From CAZADS01 sp964483985 (GTDB lineage: Bacteria; Pseudomonadota; Alphaproteobacteria; Thalassobaculales; Thalassobaculaceae), in contig CAZADS010000023.1 in the NCBI GenBank assembly GCA_964483985.1, positions 1-34,282 of the forward strand: a stretch of 34,282 bases of DNA, in the 5' to 3' direction. The number at the start of each line of letters is the position of its first letter. Positions within the stretch are counted from its first letter, which is position 1. The notes under the pieces are model-generated. The model was not told the DNA's origin. It did no database searches and saw nothing but the letters and a program-made list of their open reading frames with translations. The position numbers and the translations under genes were made by a program. Below, one piece after another: positions 8,571 through 17,475 of the stretch.

Positions 8571-8677
8571 CCCTTCATATAAGATGGAGATTCTAGTATT
8601 CATACGCTAGAATAGGTTTTAAAATGACATGCTCGTGACAGTTAAAAAAAACTTTCCCACAATGTGGCTAAATAAGC

Positions 8678-9739
8678 ATGCATAGTTCTAAAAAGCCTTT
8701 GATAGACATTAGATCAGATTTCGTGTCCCGACCAACCCCAGAAATGATAGAAGCAATGGTCCGAGCAGCCGAAAAACCCGGTGGTTTTGGTCTACGAGAA
8801 AACCCAATCGTGCGTGAACTCGAAGCTCTAGCAGCACAAAAACTCGGTAAGACCGACTCCCTCTTTGTCCCTACCTGTATGATGGCTAATCAAATTGCCA
8901 TTAACGTGTACTGTCGACCTGGACAAACTTTCGTTACGGAAAAATCAGCTCACGTTATAACGTCGGAAGCAGCTGCTGCCTCGGCGCTAACAGGCGCAAT
9001 GCCTATTCAAATATCATCGATTAGCGGTGCTTTGGATATAAATAGCCTTGCAACTCTTCTAAATCCCCCTAATCCGGACCAAAGTCTACCCAGCATGGTT
9101 CTCGAAGAGAATACCCACGTCCGATCAGGAGGAAGAGTTATAAGCTTTGAACATATGAAGAAAGTGAGAGAAATAGCAGCCGCAAAAGGAGTTCCCGTTC
9201 ATTTAGATGGTGCTCGCGTTTTTAATGCTGCAATCTCCCTATCTCGTTCAAGCCAAGAGATAGGGCAATTAACAGATAGCGTTTCGTTTAATCTCAATAA
9301 AGGGCTCGGAGCGCCTATGGGCGCTATTTTGGCTGGATCTTCTAAATTTATACGAGATGCTGAACGTGTTCAACAAATGTTCGGTGGCGGTTGGCGTCCA
9401 GCGGGCATTTTAGCCGCGGCTGGAATTATTGCCCTACGAACTATGACAACACGTCTTCGTGAAGATCACATCAAAGCTCAGTTACTAGCAAAGAAATTAG
9501 CAAAAATAGATGGGGTTTGTGTTGATGAGAATGCCGCAGAAACAAATATCGTACTCGTTAAACCATCAAACATAAGTCCAATTTCAATGGCCAATAAACT
9601 TTCCGATAAGAATATTCTGGTCTTGCCTTTTGGCCAATATATTCGGCTCGTCATACATCACGAAATCACCTATGACGCCATCGACGTTATCACTGATGGC
9701 ATATATACTGTTTTAAATGGAGATAATCATGACTCATAG
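8678..9739 (+). CDS. Threonine-aldolase-like PLP lyase (beta-eliminating lyase family)
   Basis: A 353-residue fold-type I PLP enzyme of the low-specificity threonine aldolase family, which cleaves L-threonine or other beta-hydroxy-amino acids into glycine and an aldehyde. Visible features: IDIRSDFVSRPTPEM at the N-terminus, H92 (ring-stacking position), HLDGAR with D177 and R180, and the Schiff-base lysine K208 in NLNKGLGAPMGA, followed by GGGWRPAGILAAAGI. Length and motifs are normal, so it should be active. It overlaps hyuA by 11 bases, implying translational coupling and a shared pathway. The natural substrate is probably not threonine itself but a beta-hydroxy-amino acid released by the hydantoinase-type enzyme; that is inference. 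Confidence 0.92.
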   Translation: MHSSKKPLIDIRSDFVSRPTPEMIEAMVRAAEKPGGFGLRENPIVRELEALAAQKLGKTDSLFVPTCMMANQIAINVYCRPGQTFVTEKSAHVITSEAAAASALTGAMPIQISSISGALDINSLATLLNPPNPDQSLPSMVLEENTHVRSGGRVISFEHMKKVREIAAAKGVPVHLDGARVFNAAISLSRSSQEIGQLTDSVSFNLNKGLGAPMGAILAGSSKFIRDAERVQQMFGGGWRPAGILAAAGIIALRTMTTRLREDHIKAQLLAKKLAKIDGVCVDENAAETNIVLVKPSNISPISMANKLSDKNILVLPFGQYIRLVIHHEITYDAIDVITDGIYTVLNGDNHDS

Positions 9740-11819
9740 GTTAGGCGTTGACATAGGGGGCACGTTTACCGACTTTGCTCTCGTTAACGATGAAACAGGT
9801 GGGCTTGAAATCCATAAACAACTAACTACGCCCGCCGATCCTTCGGAAAGCGTTCTTTCTGGCCTAAAAGTTCTTCTAGAAAAAACCAAAGTACCAATCA
9901 CAAATATTAAGGCTATCGCGCACGGAACGACTTTAGTTACCAACGCTGTCGTTGAACGCAGAGGCACTCCCACAGGAATGCTTGTGACCAAAGGGTTTCA
10001 AGATGTTTTAGACATAGCTATGGAACGCAGGTATGACCTTTTTGATCTTCGATTACAGTTTGCAAAACCCGTAGTCCCCCGCGCACTGAGGGCAGAACTA
10101 AATGAACGAATCTTGTTCGATGGAACTGTAGAAACAGAAATTGATGAAACCGAAATAGAGGTTGCTGTCGCAAAACTCGTTAAAAATCATGATATACAAG
10201 CACTAGCAATATGCTTTCTCCATTCTTATTTAGATCCACGCCATGAAGAGCGTGCGCGCGCTGTTGTTAAAGCTAAATTTCCAAGTCTTCGTGTGACTAC
10301 ATCTTCTGAAGTTTTGCCGTTTATGCGGGAATACGAACGTTGGACTACGACAACCATCAATGCTTACGTTCAACCGTTAACAGATCTTTATCTTGAAAAT
10401 TTAGAATCCGGTTTAGAAAAACTGGGTTTCATTGGTCGTTTATTAATAATGACTTCGTCAGGCGGAATGATAACGCCACAAATAGCCAGGCGTTTTCCAG
10501 TACGTTTAATAGAGTCCGGTCCTGCTGCAGGTGCCCTAATGGCAAGTTTTATCGGCGAAAAACTTGGCGAACCCAATCTTCTCTCTTTTGATATGGGGGG
10601 AACAACGGCAAAAGGAGCTTTGATAAAAGATGGTAGACCTCTTCGCCGGTACGAATTCGAGGTAGCACGCCAATATGAGTTTAAGCAAGGGAGCGGTCTC
10701 CCCCTTCGTATACCCGTCATAGATATGATAGAGATCGGAGCAGGCGGTGGATCTATAGCTATGCTAGATGCAAATGGGCTATTGGCAGTTGGACCACGGA
10801 GTGCTGGAGCCGACCCTGGACCAGCCTGCTATAAAAATAATGGATCGCTAGCTACCCTTACCGATGCCAATCTATCGTTAGGTTACCTTGATCCAGACGC
10901 CTTTCTTGCCGGCAGAATGACGTTGAGTAAAGATGCCGCGGACCAGGCTATCCGCACTGCTGTCGCTGAGCCTTTAAACGTTAATATAACTCGAGCCGCT
11001 TGGGGAATTCACGAAGTTATTAATGAAGATGTTGCTAGAGCTTTTCGAATCCATGCATCTGAAGTAGGGTTCGATTATCGCCATTGTACAATGATAGCAT
11101 TTGGAGGCTCCGGGCCAGCCCACGCTATTCGTGTGGCTCGCAAATTACGGATACCAAAAGTAATTTTCCCTGTGGGGGCCGGAGTAATGTCGGCTATCGG
11201 ACTACTCACTACACCTATATCATATGCCACTATGAGATCAGGACGAGTTGTACTCAGTAATTTAGATCAATCAGATTTAGAAGACGGGTTTTCACTCGTA
11301 GAAAATCAAGCTCGCAGTTTGCTGATTGAAGCAGGGGTGCAGAAAGAGACGATAGAGATCGAAAGACGTCTCGATATGCGGTTTGTAGGTCAAGGCCATG
11401 AGGTAGAAGTCCAACTGACAAAACATTCTTCAGTTCAAGATTTAGCCGATCTATTCGAAAAAACGTATAGTGAGGTTTATGCGGCCACGCCTTTAGACAC
11501 AGCAATTGAAATTGTAAACTGGAAGGTGGAAGCAAATGGTCCTAGCCCAAATTTTGCAAAGTCATATCGACCATTTAACGGCCCACGCGATGAAACAAAA
11601 CTCATTCAAAACTTGAAAACATACAGAAGCGAGACTGAAGATTTTGGATCCACTCCAGTGATAAATCGTTATGCTTTATCAGAGGGGATTTCAATTGATG
11701 GCCCAGCTCTTATTCAGGAAGACGAAGCCACCACAGTATTGGATCAAGGGGACCGAATAGTAGTCGATCATCTTGGAAACCTTGTGGTTCAATTAGCACC
11801 GCGTGGAGATGAAGGATGA
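9729..11819 (+). CDS. hyuA: Hydantoinase/oxoprolinase subunit A (HyuA family)
   Basis: A 696-residue ATPase subunit of the hydantoinase/5-oxoprolinase/acetone-carboxylase superfamily, which phosphorylates and opens cyclic amides or activates related substrates. The actin-like ATP site is clear: GVDIGGTFTDF at the N-terminus, HGTTLVTNAVVERRG, SFDMGGTTAKGALI and GGSGPAHAIRVARKL. I chose the ATG at 9729 because GGAG lies six bases upstream; the ATG at 9717 would put that site inside the gene. It overlaps the lyase stop and its own stop overlaps hyuB by four bases (ATGA), so lyase, HyuA and HyuB are translated together. The true substrate (hydantoin, oxoproline, N-methylhydantoin or another lactam) cannot be read from sequence. 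Confidence 0.94.
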   Translation: MTHRLGVDIGGTFTDFALVNDETGGLEIHKQLTTPADPSESVLSGLKVLLEKTKVPITNIKAIAHGTTLVTNAVVERRGTPTGMLVTKGFQDVLDIAMERRYDLFDLRLQFAKPVVPRALRAELNERILFDGTVETEIDETEIEVAVAKLVKNHDIQALAICFLHSYLDPRHEERARAVVKAKFPSLRVTTSSEVLPFMREYERWTTTTINAYVQPLTDLYLENLESGLEKLGFIGRLLIMTSSGGMITPQIARRFPVRLIESGPAAGALMASFIGEKLGEPNLLSFDMGGTTAKGALIKDGRPLRRYEFEVARQYEFKQGSGLPLRIPVIDMIEIGAGGGSIAMLDANGLLAVGPRSAGADPGPACYKNNGSLATLTDANLSLGYLDPDAFLAGRMTLSKDAADQAIRTAVAEPLNVNITRAAWGIHEVINEDVARAFRIHASEVGFDYRHCTMIAFGGSGPAHAIRVARKLRIPKVIFPVGAGVMSAIGLLTTPISYATMRSGRVVLSNLDQSDLEDGFSLVENQARSLLIEAGVQKETIEIERRLDMRFVGQGHEVEVQLTKHSSVQDLADLFEKTYSEVYAATPLDTAIEIVNWKVEANGPSPNFAKSYRPFNGPRDETKLIQNLKTYRSETEDFGSTPVINRYALSEGISIDGPALIQEDEATTVLDQGDRIVVDHLGNLVVQLAPRGDEG

Positions 11820-13378
11820 AAGTGTTTGATGCTGTAAGTTTAAAAATTCTTTGGGACCGTTTAGTAGCGATTTCTGACGAACTTGTCCTTTCATTAGTAA
11901 GAACTTCATTCTCAATGAACGTTAGAGAGGGATATGATTTATCGTGTATGATTTTTGACTCTAGAGCCCGTCTTTTAACGCAAGGTAGTTACTCTGTTCC
12001 ATCATTTACTGGCACCGCACCGAAAACTATTTCACATATGTTGCGCGTTTTCCCACCAGAAAGCCTAAAGCCTGGTGACATCATAATAACAAACGACCCC
12101 TGGATGGGCACTGGCCATCTTTTCGATATCAACGTTATGCGCCCTATTTTCAAAAGCAAACGCCTAGTCGGATTTACAATGAGTGTCACACACCTTCCTG
12201 ATATTGGTGGCAAGGGTATCTCATCCGACTGTACAGAAGTTTACCACGAAGGACTTCGCTTGCCGGTATGTAAATTACGTGATGATGGCGTAATGAACCA
12301 ATTACTTTTAGATATTATCCGGACAAATGTTCGAGTACCGGAACAGACTATTGGAGATTTAATGGCAAACGTAGCCTGCAATGAGGTGGGCGGGCGATCT
12401 CTTCTTGAATTTATGGAAGAATATAACCTGGATGAAATCGAAACACTATCGGATGCCATAAACCAGCATGCAGAGCAAGCAATGCGAGAGAGAATTGCAG
12501 AAATACCTGACGGGTACTACCAGAACTCAATACCTATTGAAGGTCCAGGACACCCTGTTCAGTTATCCGCACAACTCCGCGTGTCTGGCTCAAATGTTGA
12601 CATTCAATTTGATGGAACAGATGGCCCGGTCCGGGCATCAATCAACGTTCCTTTTTGCTACACGCGCGCTCAATCCAACTATGTTATTAAATGTCTAACC
12701 ATTCCAAGTCTCCCCAACAACGAAGGAGCTATGAAGCCAATTACCGTTAGAGCGCCTGCTCATTGCATACTTAATGCGCAACCGCCTTGGCCAACGGGGG
12801 CACGCCACTCGGTGGGCCATTTTATCGTGCCACTTTTAATGGGGGCCCTTGCTCCAGCGCTTCCTGAAAAGGTGCAGGCCGACGCTGCTATGATGAACGT
12901 GTTCAGCGTTCAAGGCCGCCATAGAAATGGAGAAGATGTTTCCTCATTATTCTTCTTGGCAGGAGGCCTTGGAGCCATGCATGGGTTAGACGGGCAAGCA
13001 GTAACACCCGCACCGTCCAATATGACAGTGATACCGACTGAAATCTGGGAGAATAGAACGTCTATGACCATTGAAAGCCGATCTATAATAGCCGATACCG
13101 GTGGTGCCGGCCGATGGCGTGGCGGAGATGGACAGGAAGTTAAATTCAGAAACGATACTGGAAATTTATTGGAAATTGCATTGATGGGACAGCGCACTGA
13201 ATTTGCCGCCAAAGGCCTCGTTGGAGGAGGAGATGGAGGACTTCGAAACTATTCGGTAAATGGAATTAATGTTGATCCAAAAGCCAGGATCGAACTCAAC
13301 CCTGGTGATTTCATTACAATGCGAGAAGCGGGTGGTGGTGGTTATGGAGATGCAAAGCTAGGGGATAACAAAACCTAA
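11816..13378 (+). CDS. hyuB: Hydantoinase/oxoprolinase subunit B (HyuB family)
   Basis: A 520-residue partner of HyuA, carrying the family's characteristic NDPWMGTGHLFDINVM segment (about residues 97-112), SVTHLPDIGG, EGPGHPVQL, ARHSVGHFIVPLLMGALAP and a glycine-rich end (REAGGGGYGD). In characterised relatives the A subunit binds ATP and the B subunit completes the amide hydrolysis in a multi-subunit cytoplasmic complex. The ATG overlaps the hyuA stop. After the gene comes a 187-base gap and then the substrate-binding protein gene of the ABC importer. Length and motifs are normal for the family. Confidence 0.94.
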   Translation: MKVFDAVSLKILWDRLVAISDELVLSLVRTSFSMNVREGYDLSCMIFDSRARLLTQGSYSVPSFTGTAPKTISHMLRVFPPESLKPGDIIITNDPWMGTGHLFDINVMRPIFKSKRLVGFTMSVTHLPDIGGKGISSDCTEVYHEGLRLPVCKLRDDGVMNQLLLDIIRTNVRVPEQTIGDLMANVACNEVGGRSLLEFMEEYNLDEIETLSDAINQHAEQAMRERIAEIPDGYYQNSIPIEGPGHPVQLSAQLRVSGSNVDIQFDGTDGPVRASINVPFCYTRAQSNYVIKCLTIPSLPNNEGAMKPITVRAPAHCILNAQPPWPTGARHSVGHFIVPLLMGALAPALPEKVQADAAMMNVFSVQGRHRNGEDVSSLFFLAGGLGAMHGLDGQAVTPAPSNMTVIPTEIWENRTSMTIESRSIIADTGGAGRWRGGDGQEVKFRNDTGNLLEIALMGQRTEFAAKGLVGGGDGGLRNYSVNGINVDPKARIELNPGDFITMREAGGGGYGDAKLGDNKT

Positions 13379-13565
13379 GAACCTACCGATGCACTTAGCC
13401 AAATAGAAACAGTACACAAAACTCACTGATGAACAGACTCTGCAGTTTTAAAACCATGATGGTGATCTCTATACGACGTATACGGAGACTACTTGATTTA
13501 GGATAGATCGAACAATAAGTTTGCGCGGTATTCCGGTTCTTCAATTTATTCCTAGGGGAAAATAT

Positions 13566-14801
13566 ATGCGAGATGAACAAAAACGCAAAACTATACCATT
13601 AAGTCGCCGAACTGCTTTGAAGGCAGGCGCTGCAACGGCTGTTGTTCTTGGGTCACCAACCATCCTACGCGAAGCTCTCGGAGAAACACCAATCAAAATT
13701 GGCATTCCAACGGTAATAACAGGCACGTACGCCGAATATGGAAGCCATGTGCAAAGAACCTGTAAACTCGTCCAAAAGGAAGTAGAAGAAAAAGGTGGCG
13801 TCTTGGGACGTGGGGTTGAGTTTTTCTTTGAAGACACTCAAGGCGATCCTAAAAACTGCCTTAGAAAAACTCAAGAACTGGTGGAACGTGATGGCGTAAA
13901 ACTATTCACTGGTGTAGTAGTTTCATCCGAAGCACGCGCAATTATGCCAAAGCTGCCGAGCTGGGATGCTATTTTTATATCTCATGGTAATGGCGACGGC
14001 CGATTGACAACACCAAAATTCTTAGTCCCTAATTTTTTTCGAGCTAACACATCTGCTCCTATGGGTTCCCGTTCACTGACTCTATATCTCAGAGAATCAG
14101 AAGCCAAAAGCTTTTTTGCCATCGCTTCGGACTACTCTTGGGGCCACAGTAGCGTAGGGTCTTTCGAAAAACAAATCCAAGGTGTAGGGAAACAATTCGC
14201 AGGCAAAACGTTTGCTCCTCAAGGCAACAAAGATTATTCAACATACATAACAAAAATCATGCAGTCGGGTGCCGATGCATGTTTTGTCGCATTAGGAGGA
14301 GACGAAGTTCGGGCATTTTATTCCCAGGCCGTTCAATATCGACTTTCTTCTCGCATGAAACTTGTTACGGGTATGATTGGTCAAAACGTTCTTACTACGT
14401 TAGGGAAAGATTCAATCGGAATCATCGGTGCATCGAGATATCCATATACTCTAGATAATCCCGAAAATAAGGCTTTTGTAAAACGCTTCGTAGCGGAAAA
14501 GGGAGTGTTCCCAGATTGGACAGATGGTGAATTGTATCAAGCTCTCCAATCAATGTTTAAAGCAATCGAAGGGGCAGGAACTCTTGAAACTGCTAAAATT
14601 ATCAAAGCAGCCGAGGGAATGGACGTAACTAGTGTTAAAGGTACTATTCATTTCCGTGAATGCGATCATCAGGCAGAAAATCCCGGTTTTGTAGTTGAAG
14701 TTGTAGCTGGATCTGATGGTAAGCCCGAACCAAAACTTGTAAGTATGTTCGATCGGAAACTGTCTACTCCGGATTGCGGAAAAACTACTTTTTCTAGTTA
14801 A
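13566..14801 (+). CDS. ABC importer substrate-binding protein (branched-chain amino acid/amide type), Tat signal
   Basis: A 411-residue periplasmic binding protein of the Peripla_BP_6 (HAAT) family. The N-terminus holds a twin-arginine signal: PLSRRTALKAG followed by a hydrophobic AATAVVLG run and cleavage near ALGE. The mature part starts IKIGIPTVITGTYAEYG and continues with FFFEDTQGDPKNCLRKTQEL, as in amide/urea/amino acid binders. I chose the ATG at 13566 because AGGGG lies about ten bases upstream; the frame extends 15 residues further without support. It is followed by a terminator-like hairpin and then two permease and two ATPase genes, forming a complete importer that probably supplies the substrate of the HyuAB-lyase enzymes. 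Confidence 0.92.
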   Translation: MRDEQKRKTIPLSRRTALKAGAATAVVLGSPTILREALGETPIKIGIPTVITGTYAEYGSHVQRTCKLVQKEVEEKGGVLGRGVEFFFEDTQGDPKNCLRKTQELVERDGVKLFTGVVVSSEARAIMPKLPSWDAIFISHGNGDGRLTTPKFLVPNFFRANTSAPMGSRSLTLYLRESEAKSFFAIASDYSWGHSSVGSFEKQIQGVGKQFAGKTFAPQGNKDYSTYITKIMQSGADACFVALGGDEVRAFYSQAVQYRLSSRMKLVTGMIGQNVLTTLGKDSIGIIGASRYPYTLDNPENKAFVKRFVAEKGVFPDWTDGELYQALQSMFKAIEGAGTLETAKIIKAAEGMDVTSVKGTIHFRECDHQAENPGFVVEVVAGSDGKPEPKLVSMFDRKLSTPDCGKTTFSS

Positions 14802-14806
14802 CAATC

Positions 14807-14846
14807 AATAAAGGCTCCAGTTGATAATATTGGAGCCTTTATTTTT
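14807..14846 (+). terminator. Strong hairpin between binding protein and permease genes (attenuator-like)
   Basis: A 13-base-pair perfect stem (14807-14819 with 14831-14843, core AAAGGCTCCA/TGGAGCCTTT) runs into a T tract, a textbook Rho-independent terminator. It sits inside an otherwise co-directional transport operon, so it probably stops most transcripts after the binding protein and lets some read through. That gives more binding protein than permease, a common arrangement. It could also stabilise the 3' end of the upstream mRNA. Confidence 0.88.
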
Positions 14847-14863
14847 ACGGGAGTTAACGGCCC

Positions 14864-15736
14864 ATGGAGGCTTTCCTCGGGTTTATTTTTATTCAATGTC
14901 TTAATGCTCTTTCGCAAGCATCCTTGCTTTTCCTCATAGCAGTCGGCCTTACGTTGATATTTGGCATTATGCGCGTAATAAATTTTGCCCACGGTACCCT
15001 GTATATGCTTGGAGCCTATGTAGGATTTAAAACAGTTGAGCTAACAGGAAGTTTTTGGTTGGCCCTGCTGGTTACTCCAATTTTCGTTGGAGTAATCGGA
15101 GCTCTTTTCGAAAGGTTTTTTATCAAATGGCTTTACGGTAGGGATGGAGGAGCTTTCCTTATGGTGACTTTTGGCTTCGCTGTGATTCTTGGAGAGGTCA
15201 TACGTCTAACATTTGGAACATCCCCATTGGGAATAGCCGTACCCAATGTACTGAAAGACATTGTCTTCGTTTATGATTGGGCCTTCCCTCACTATAAATT
15301 ATTCCTAATCGGTTTCGGTTTTACAATCGCCCTGGCACTTTGGCAGTTTCTAGACAGAACTCGAATTGGCTTGCTTATTAGAGCCACAGCTCAAAATCCG
15401 GAAATGGTGCACGCTTTAGGAACAAACGTTGCAATGGTGAGAACGGGTGTTTTTGGGCTAGGTTGTGGTCTAGCTGCTCTCGGTGGAGTTTTGGCCGCGC
15501 CACTAGTGACAGCTTTTTTAGGAATGGGTTCGACAGTAATCATTGACGCTTTTGTTATCGTGATAATTGGAGGAATGGGGAGTTTCCTTGGATCCATTAT
15601 TGGAAGCCTTTTATTAGCCTTTGTTCAGGTTTTTGGTAACTATTATTTTCCAGCCCTGGCGCAAGCCGCTATGTTTGCTCTTATGCTAATAGTTCTGGTA
15701 ATTCGGCCTGGTGGCCTATTAGGGAAGGAAGAATGA
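14864..15736 (+). CDS. Branched-chain amino acid-type ABC permease (LivH family)
   Basis: A 290-residue inner-membrane permease with eight or so hydrophobic helices. LivH hallmarks: GLTLIFGIMRVINFAHGTLYM (about residues 27-47), RTRIGLLIRATAQNPEMVHALG in the cytoplasmic coupling loop, GCGLAALGGVLAAPL, and IIGGMGSFLGSIIGSLLL near the end. It pairs with the LivM-like permease to form the channel of the importer. GGGAG upstream serves as ribosome-binding site. The stop lies one base before the next start, implying coupling. Confidence 0.93.
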   Translation: MEAFLGFIFIQCLNALSQASLLFLIAVGLTLIFGIMRVINFAHGTLYMLGAYVGFKTVELTGSFWLALLVTPIFVGVIGALFERFFIKWLYGRDGGAFLMVTFGFAVILGEVIRLTFGTSPLGIAVPNVLKDIVFVYDWAFPHYKLFLIGFGFTIALALWQFLDRTRIGLLIRATAQNPEMVHALGTNVAMVRTGVFGLGCGLAALGGVLAAPLVTAFLGMGSTVIIDAFVIVIIGGMGSFLGSIIGSLLLAFVQVFGNYYFPALAQAAMFALMLIVLVIRPGGLLGKEE

Positions 15737-15737
15737 T

Positions 15738-16739
15738 TTGGCCTGGCGTATCGGATTAATCATTTCCCTTGTGATTTTGGTTTTGGTGCCATTTGTGGCC
15801 CCTTTGCACCTTTTAACTTTGGTAACCGAAGTATTAATTTTCGCGCTATTTGCCATGAGTCTTGATCTCATGGTTGGCTACACAAAACTGTACTCGTTTG
15901 GGCACGCTGCAGCATACGGATTTGGTGGATTCACCACAGCAATTATTATCTTACATTTGGGCCTACCTCTTCCGTTTGCCCTAGTCACAGCGGTCGCTAT
16001 TACGGTTTTAGTAGCGGTTCCAGTAGCTTGGGTATTGACAAGAGCCCATGGGGTCTCTTTTGCCATGCTGACTTTGGCGTTTGCCCAACTTGGCTATGCT
16101 ATGTGCTACCAAGGTGGAGAGTTCCTCGGCGGGTCCGACGGCTTATCCGGAATACCTCGTCCTGACGGACCATTTGGAATAGATTGGTTTTCTGAAAAAA
16201 CAGGCTACTACTATATGGTCGTCGTATGTTTGATCGGCGCTTATTTATTTTGTCGTTCTTTCGTAAAATCCCCTTTTGGAGCGGTATTAAGCGGTATACG
16301 TGAAAACGAACCGAAAACCCAAGCACTCGGCTACAATACACGACTCTACAAAATGGGAGTAGTAATCATAGCCTATGGGTTCGGGGGCCTAGCCGGAGCT
16401 CTTTATGTTGGCTTTGCTGGATTTGCCTCCCCAGAGTTGTTTTACTGGCTGTTATCAGGTCAGGTGCTCATAATGGTAATAATAGGGGGGGCTGGAACAC
16501 TAATAGGACCCATTATAGGGGCTGTATTTTTTCTATCTTTAGAGCATCAACTCGCGAGATATACCGATGTATGGCCGTTATTTTTCGGAGCGGTTTTCAT
16601 ATTTTTTGTGATATTTGCCCCGCAGGGGATTTGGGGTCTTTTAATAGGCGCCACCCAAAAACATGCCCCGCAGGGGATTTGGCGTCTTTTAATAGGCGCT
16701 GCCCAAAAGCAAAAGGAAATATCTCGTGGCTCTGATTGA
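15738..16739 (+). CDS. Branched-chain amino acid-type ABC permease (LivM family) with duplicated C-terminal tail
   Basis: A 333-residue second permease. LivM features are LMVGYTKLYSFGHAAAYGFG, VSFAMLTLAFAQ, the coupling loop SPFGAVLSGIRENEPKTQALG and VIIGGAGTLIGPIIGAV. The start is TTG at 15738, one base after the LivH stop, with AGGAAGG upstream; no in-frame ATG fits. Near the C-terminus a 16-codon unit, PQGIWGLLIGATQKHA-like, occurs twice in tandem, so the tail is about 16 residues longer than needed. The gene overlaps the ATPase start by 14 bases. Function as the partner of LivH should be unaffected because the extra tail is cytoplasmic. Confidence 0.92.
   Translation: MAWRIGLIISLVILVLVPFVAPLHLLTLVTEVLIFALFAMSLDLMVGYTKLYSFGHAAAYGFGGFTTAIIILHLGLPLPFALVTAVAITVLVAVPVAWVLTRAHGVSFAMLTLAFAQLGYAMCYQGGEFLGGSDGLSGIPRPDGPFGIDWFSEKTGYYYMVVVCLIGAYLFCRSFVKSPFGAVLSGIRENEPKTQALGYNTRLYKMGVVIIAYGFGGLAGALYVGFAGFASPELFYWLLSGQVLIMVIIGGAGTLIGPIIGAVFFLSLEHQLARYTDVWPLFFGAVFIFFVIFAPQGIWGLLIGATQKHAPQGIWRLLIGAAQKQKEISRGSD
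16617..16712 (+). repeat. Tandem duplication, 48-base unit, two copies
   Basis: Copies at 16617-16664 and 16665-16712 match at 43 of 48 positions by my own count. The unit begins GCCCCGCAGGGGATTTGG. Its length is a multiple of three and it keeps the LivM frame open, adding 16 residues. The low divergence suggests a fairly recent event. GCCCCGCAGGGG-type sequence is also palindromic in part (CCCCGCAGGGG), which may have helped slippage. Confidence 0.93.
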
Positions 16740-17475
16740 ATGTCATCAAGTTACTCGAAAATTTGGAGGTCTGATAGCCGTTGACCAAGTCGATATGTCT
16801 GTGGAGGTGGGTGAGACTCGAGCTGTAATAGGGCCAAACGGTGCTGGGAAAACCACACTTTTCAATTTACTGACAGGCGTGATTCGGGCATCGGATGGAC
16901 GTATTCTTTTTCAAAGCCGAGACATTACTAGTCTGCCCGTCCATCAAATCATTCAATTTGGTATATCCAGAACTTTTCAACTTACGCACCTTTTTCCCGA
17001 ACTAACCGTGCTCGAAAACGTTAGAATTGCAGCTCAAGCATGTAATATCGGCCGTTGGCGTTTTCTTGGCGGGTCAAAAATCATTCAGGAGTCTAGAGAG
17101 AATGCGATAGAGGCCATTGAGCAACTTAGGCTAGAAGATAAATTGCAAATGTCCGCAGGGATGCTTTCGCATGGCGATCAACGCCTGTTAGAAATAGCAA
17201 TGGCACTGAGCCAAAACCCTAAATTACTCCTTTTAGACGAACCTACGCAGGGGTTATCGATTGAAGAGACGGAGCATGCGATTCAAATCCTTCGCTCTCT
17301 TCTAAGCAGTAGTGATTTAACTGTCATTCTTGTTGAGCATGACATGGAAGTTGTCTTTAGATTAGCTGATAAAATCACAGTGCTGCACAGAGGTGCTGTA
17401 ATAGCAGATGGAACACCCGATATGGTTAAGGCAGATAATCGAGTGCAAGAAGCTTATCTCGGGGGATTTGAATAA
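16726..17475 (+). CDS. ABC importer ATPase (LivG family)
   Basis: A 249-residue nucleotide-binding subunit. Walker A is GPNGAGKTT (residues 36-44); the signature is LSHGDQRLLEIAMAL; Walker B is LLLLDEPTQGLS; the switch histidine lies in VEHDMEVV. The sequence SRTFQLTHLFPELTVLENV is typical of LivG-type ATPases. It starts with GTG at 16726, inside the end of livM, preceded by AAGGAAAT, and its TAA shares one base with the next ATG. It energises the importer with its LivF-like partner from the cytoplasmic face of the membrane. Confidence 0.94.
   Translation: MALIECHQVTRKFGGLIAVDQVDMSVEVGETRAVIGPNGAGKTTLFNLLTGVIRASDGRILFQSRDITSLPVHQIIQFGISRTFQLTHLFPELTVLENVRIAAQACNIGRWRFLGGSKIIQESRENAIEAIEQLRLEDKLQMSAGMLSHGDQRLLEIAMALSQNPKLLLLDEPTQGLSIEETEHAIQILRSLLSSSDLTVILVEHDMEVVFRLADKITVLHRGAVIADGTPDMVKADNRVQEAYLGGFE

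Noticed and set aside
8590..8620. Hairpin ATTCTAG/CTAGAAT followed by AGGTTTT between the cupin and lyase genes
   Set aside because: Only seven AT-rich base pairs with a ten-base loop and a short T run; too weak to call a terminator.
11254..11535. Minus-strand frame of 93 codons inside hyuA, and similar frames inside other large genes
   Set aside because: Antisense shadows of well-supported genes; no family resemblance.
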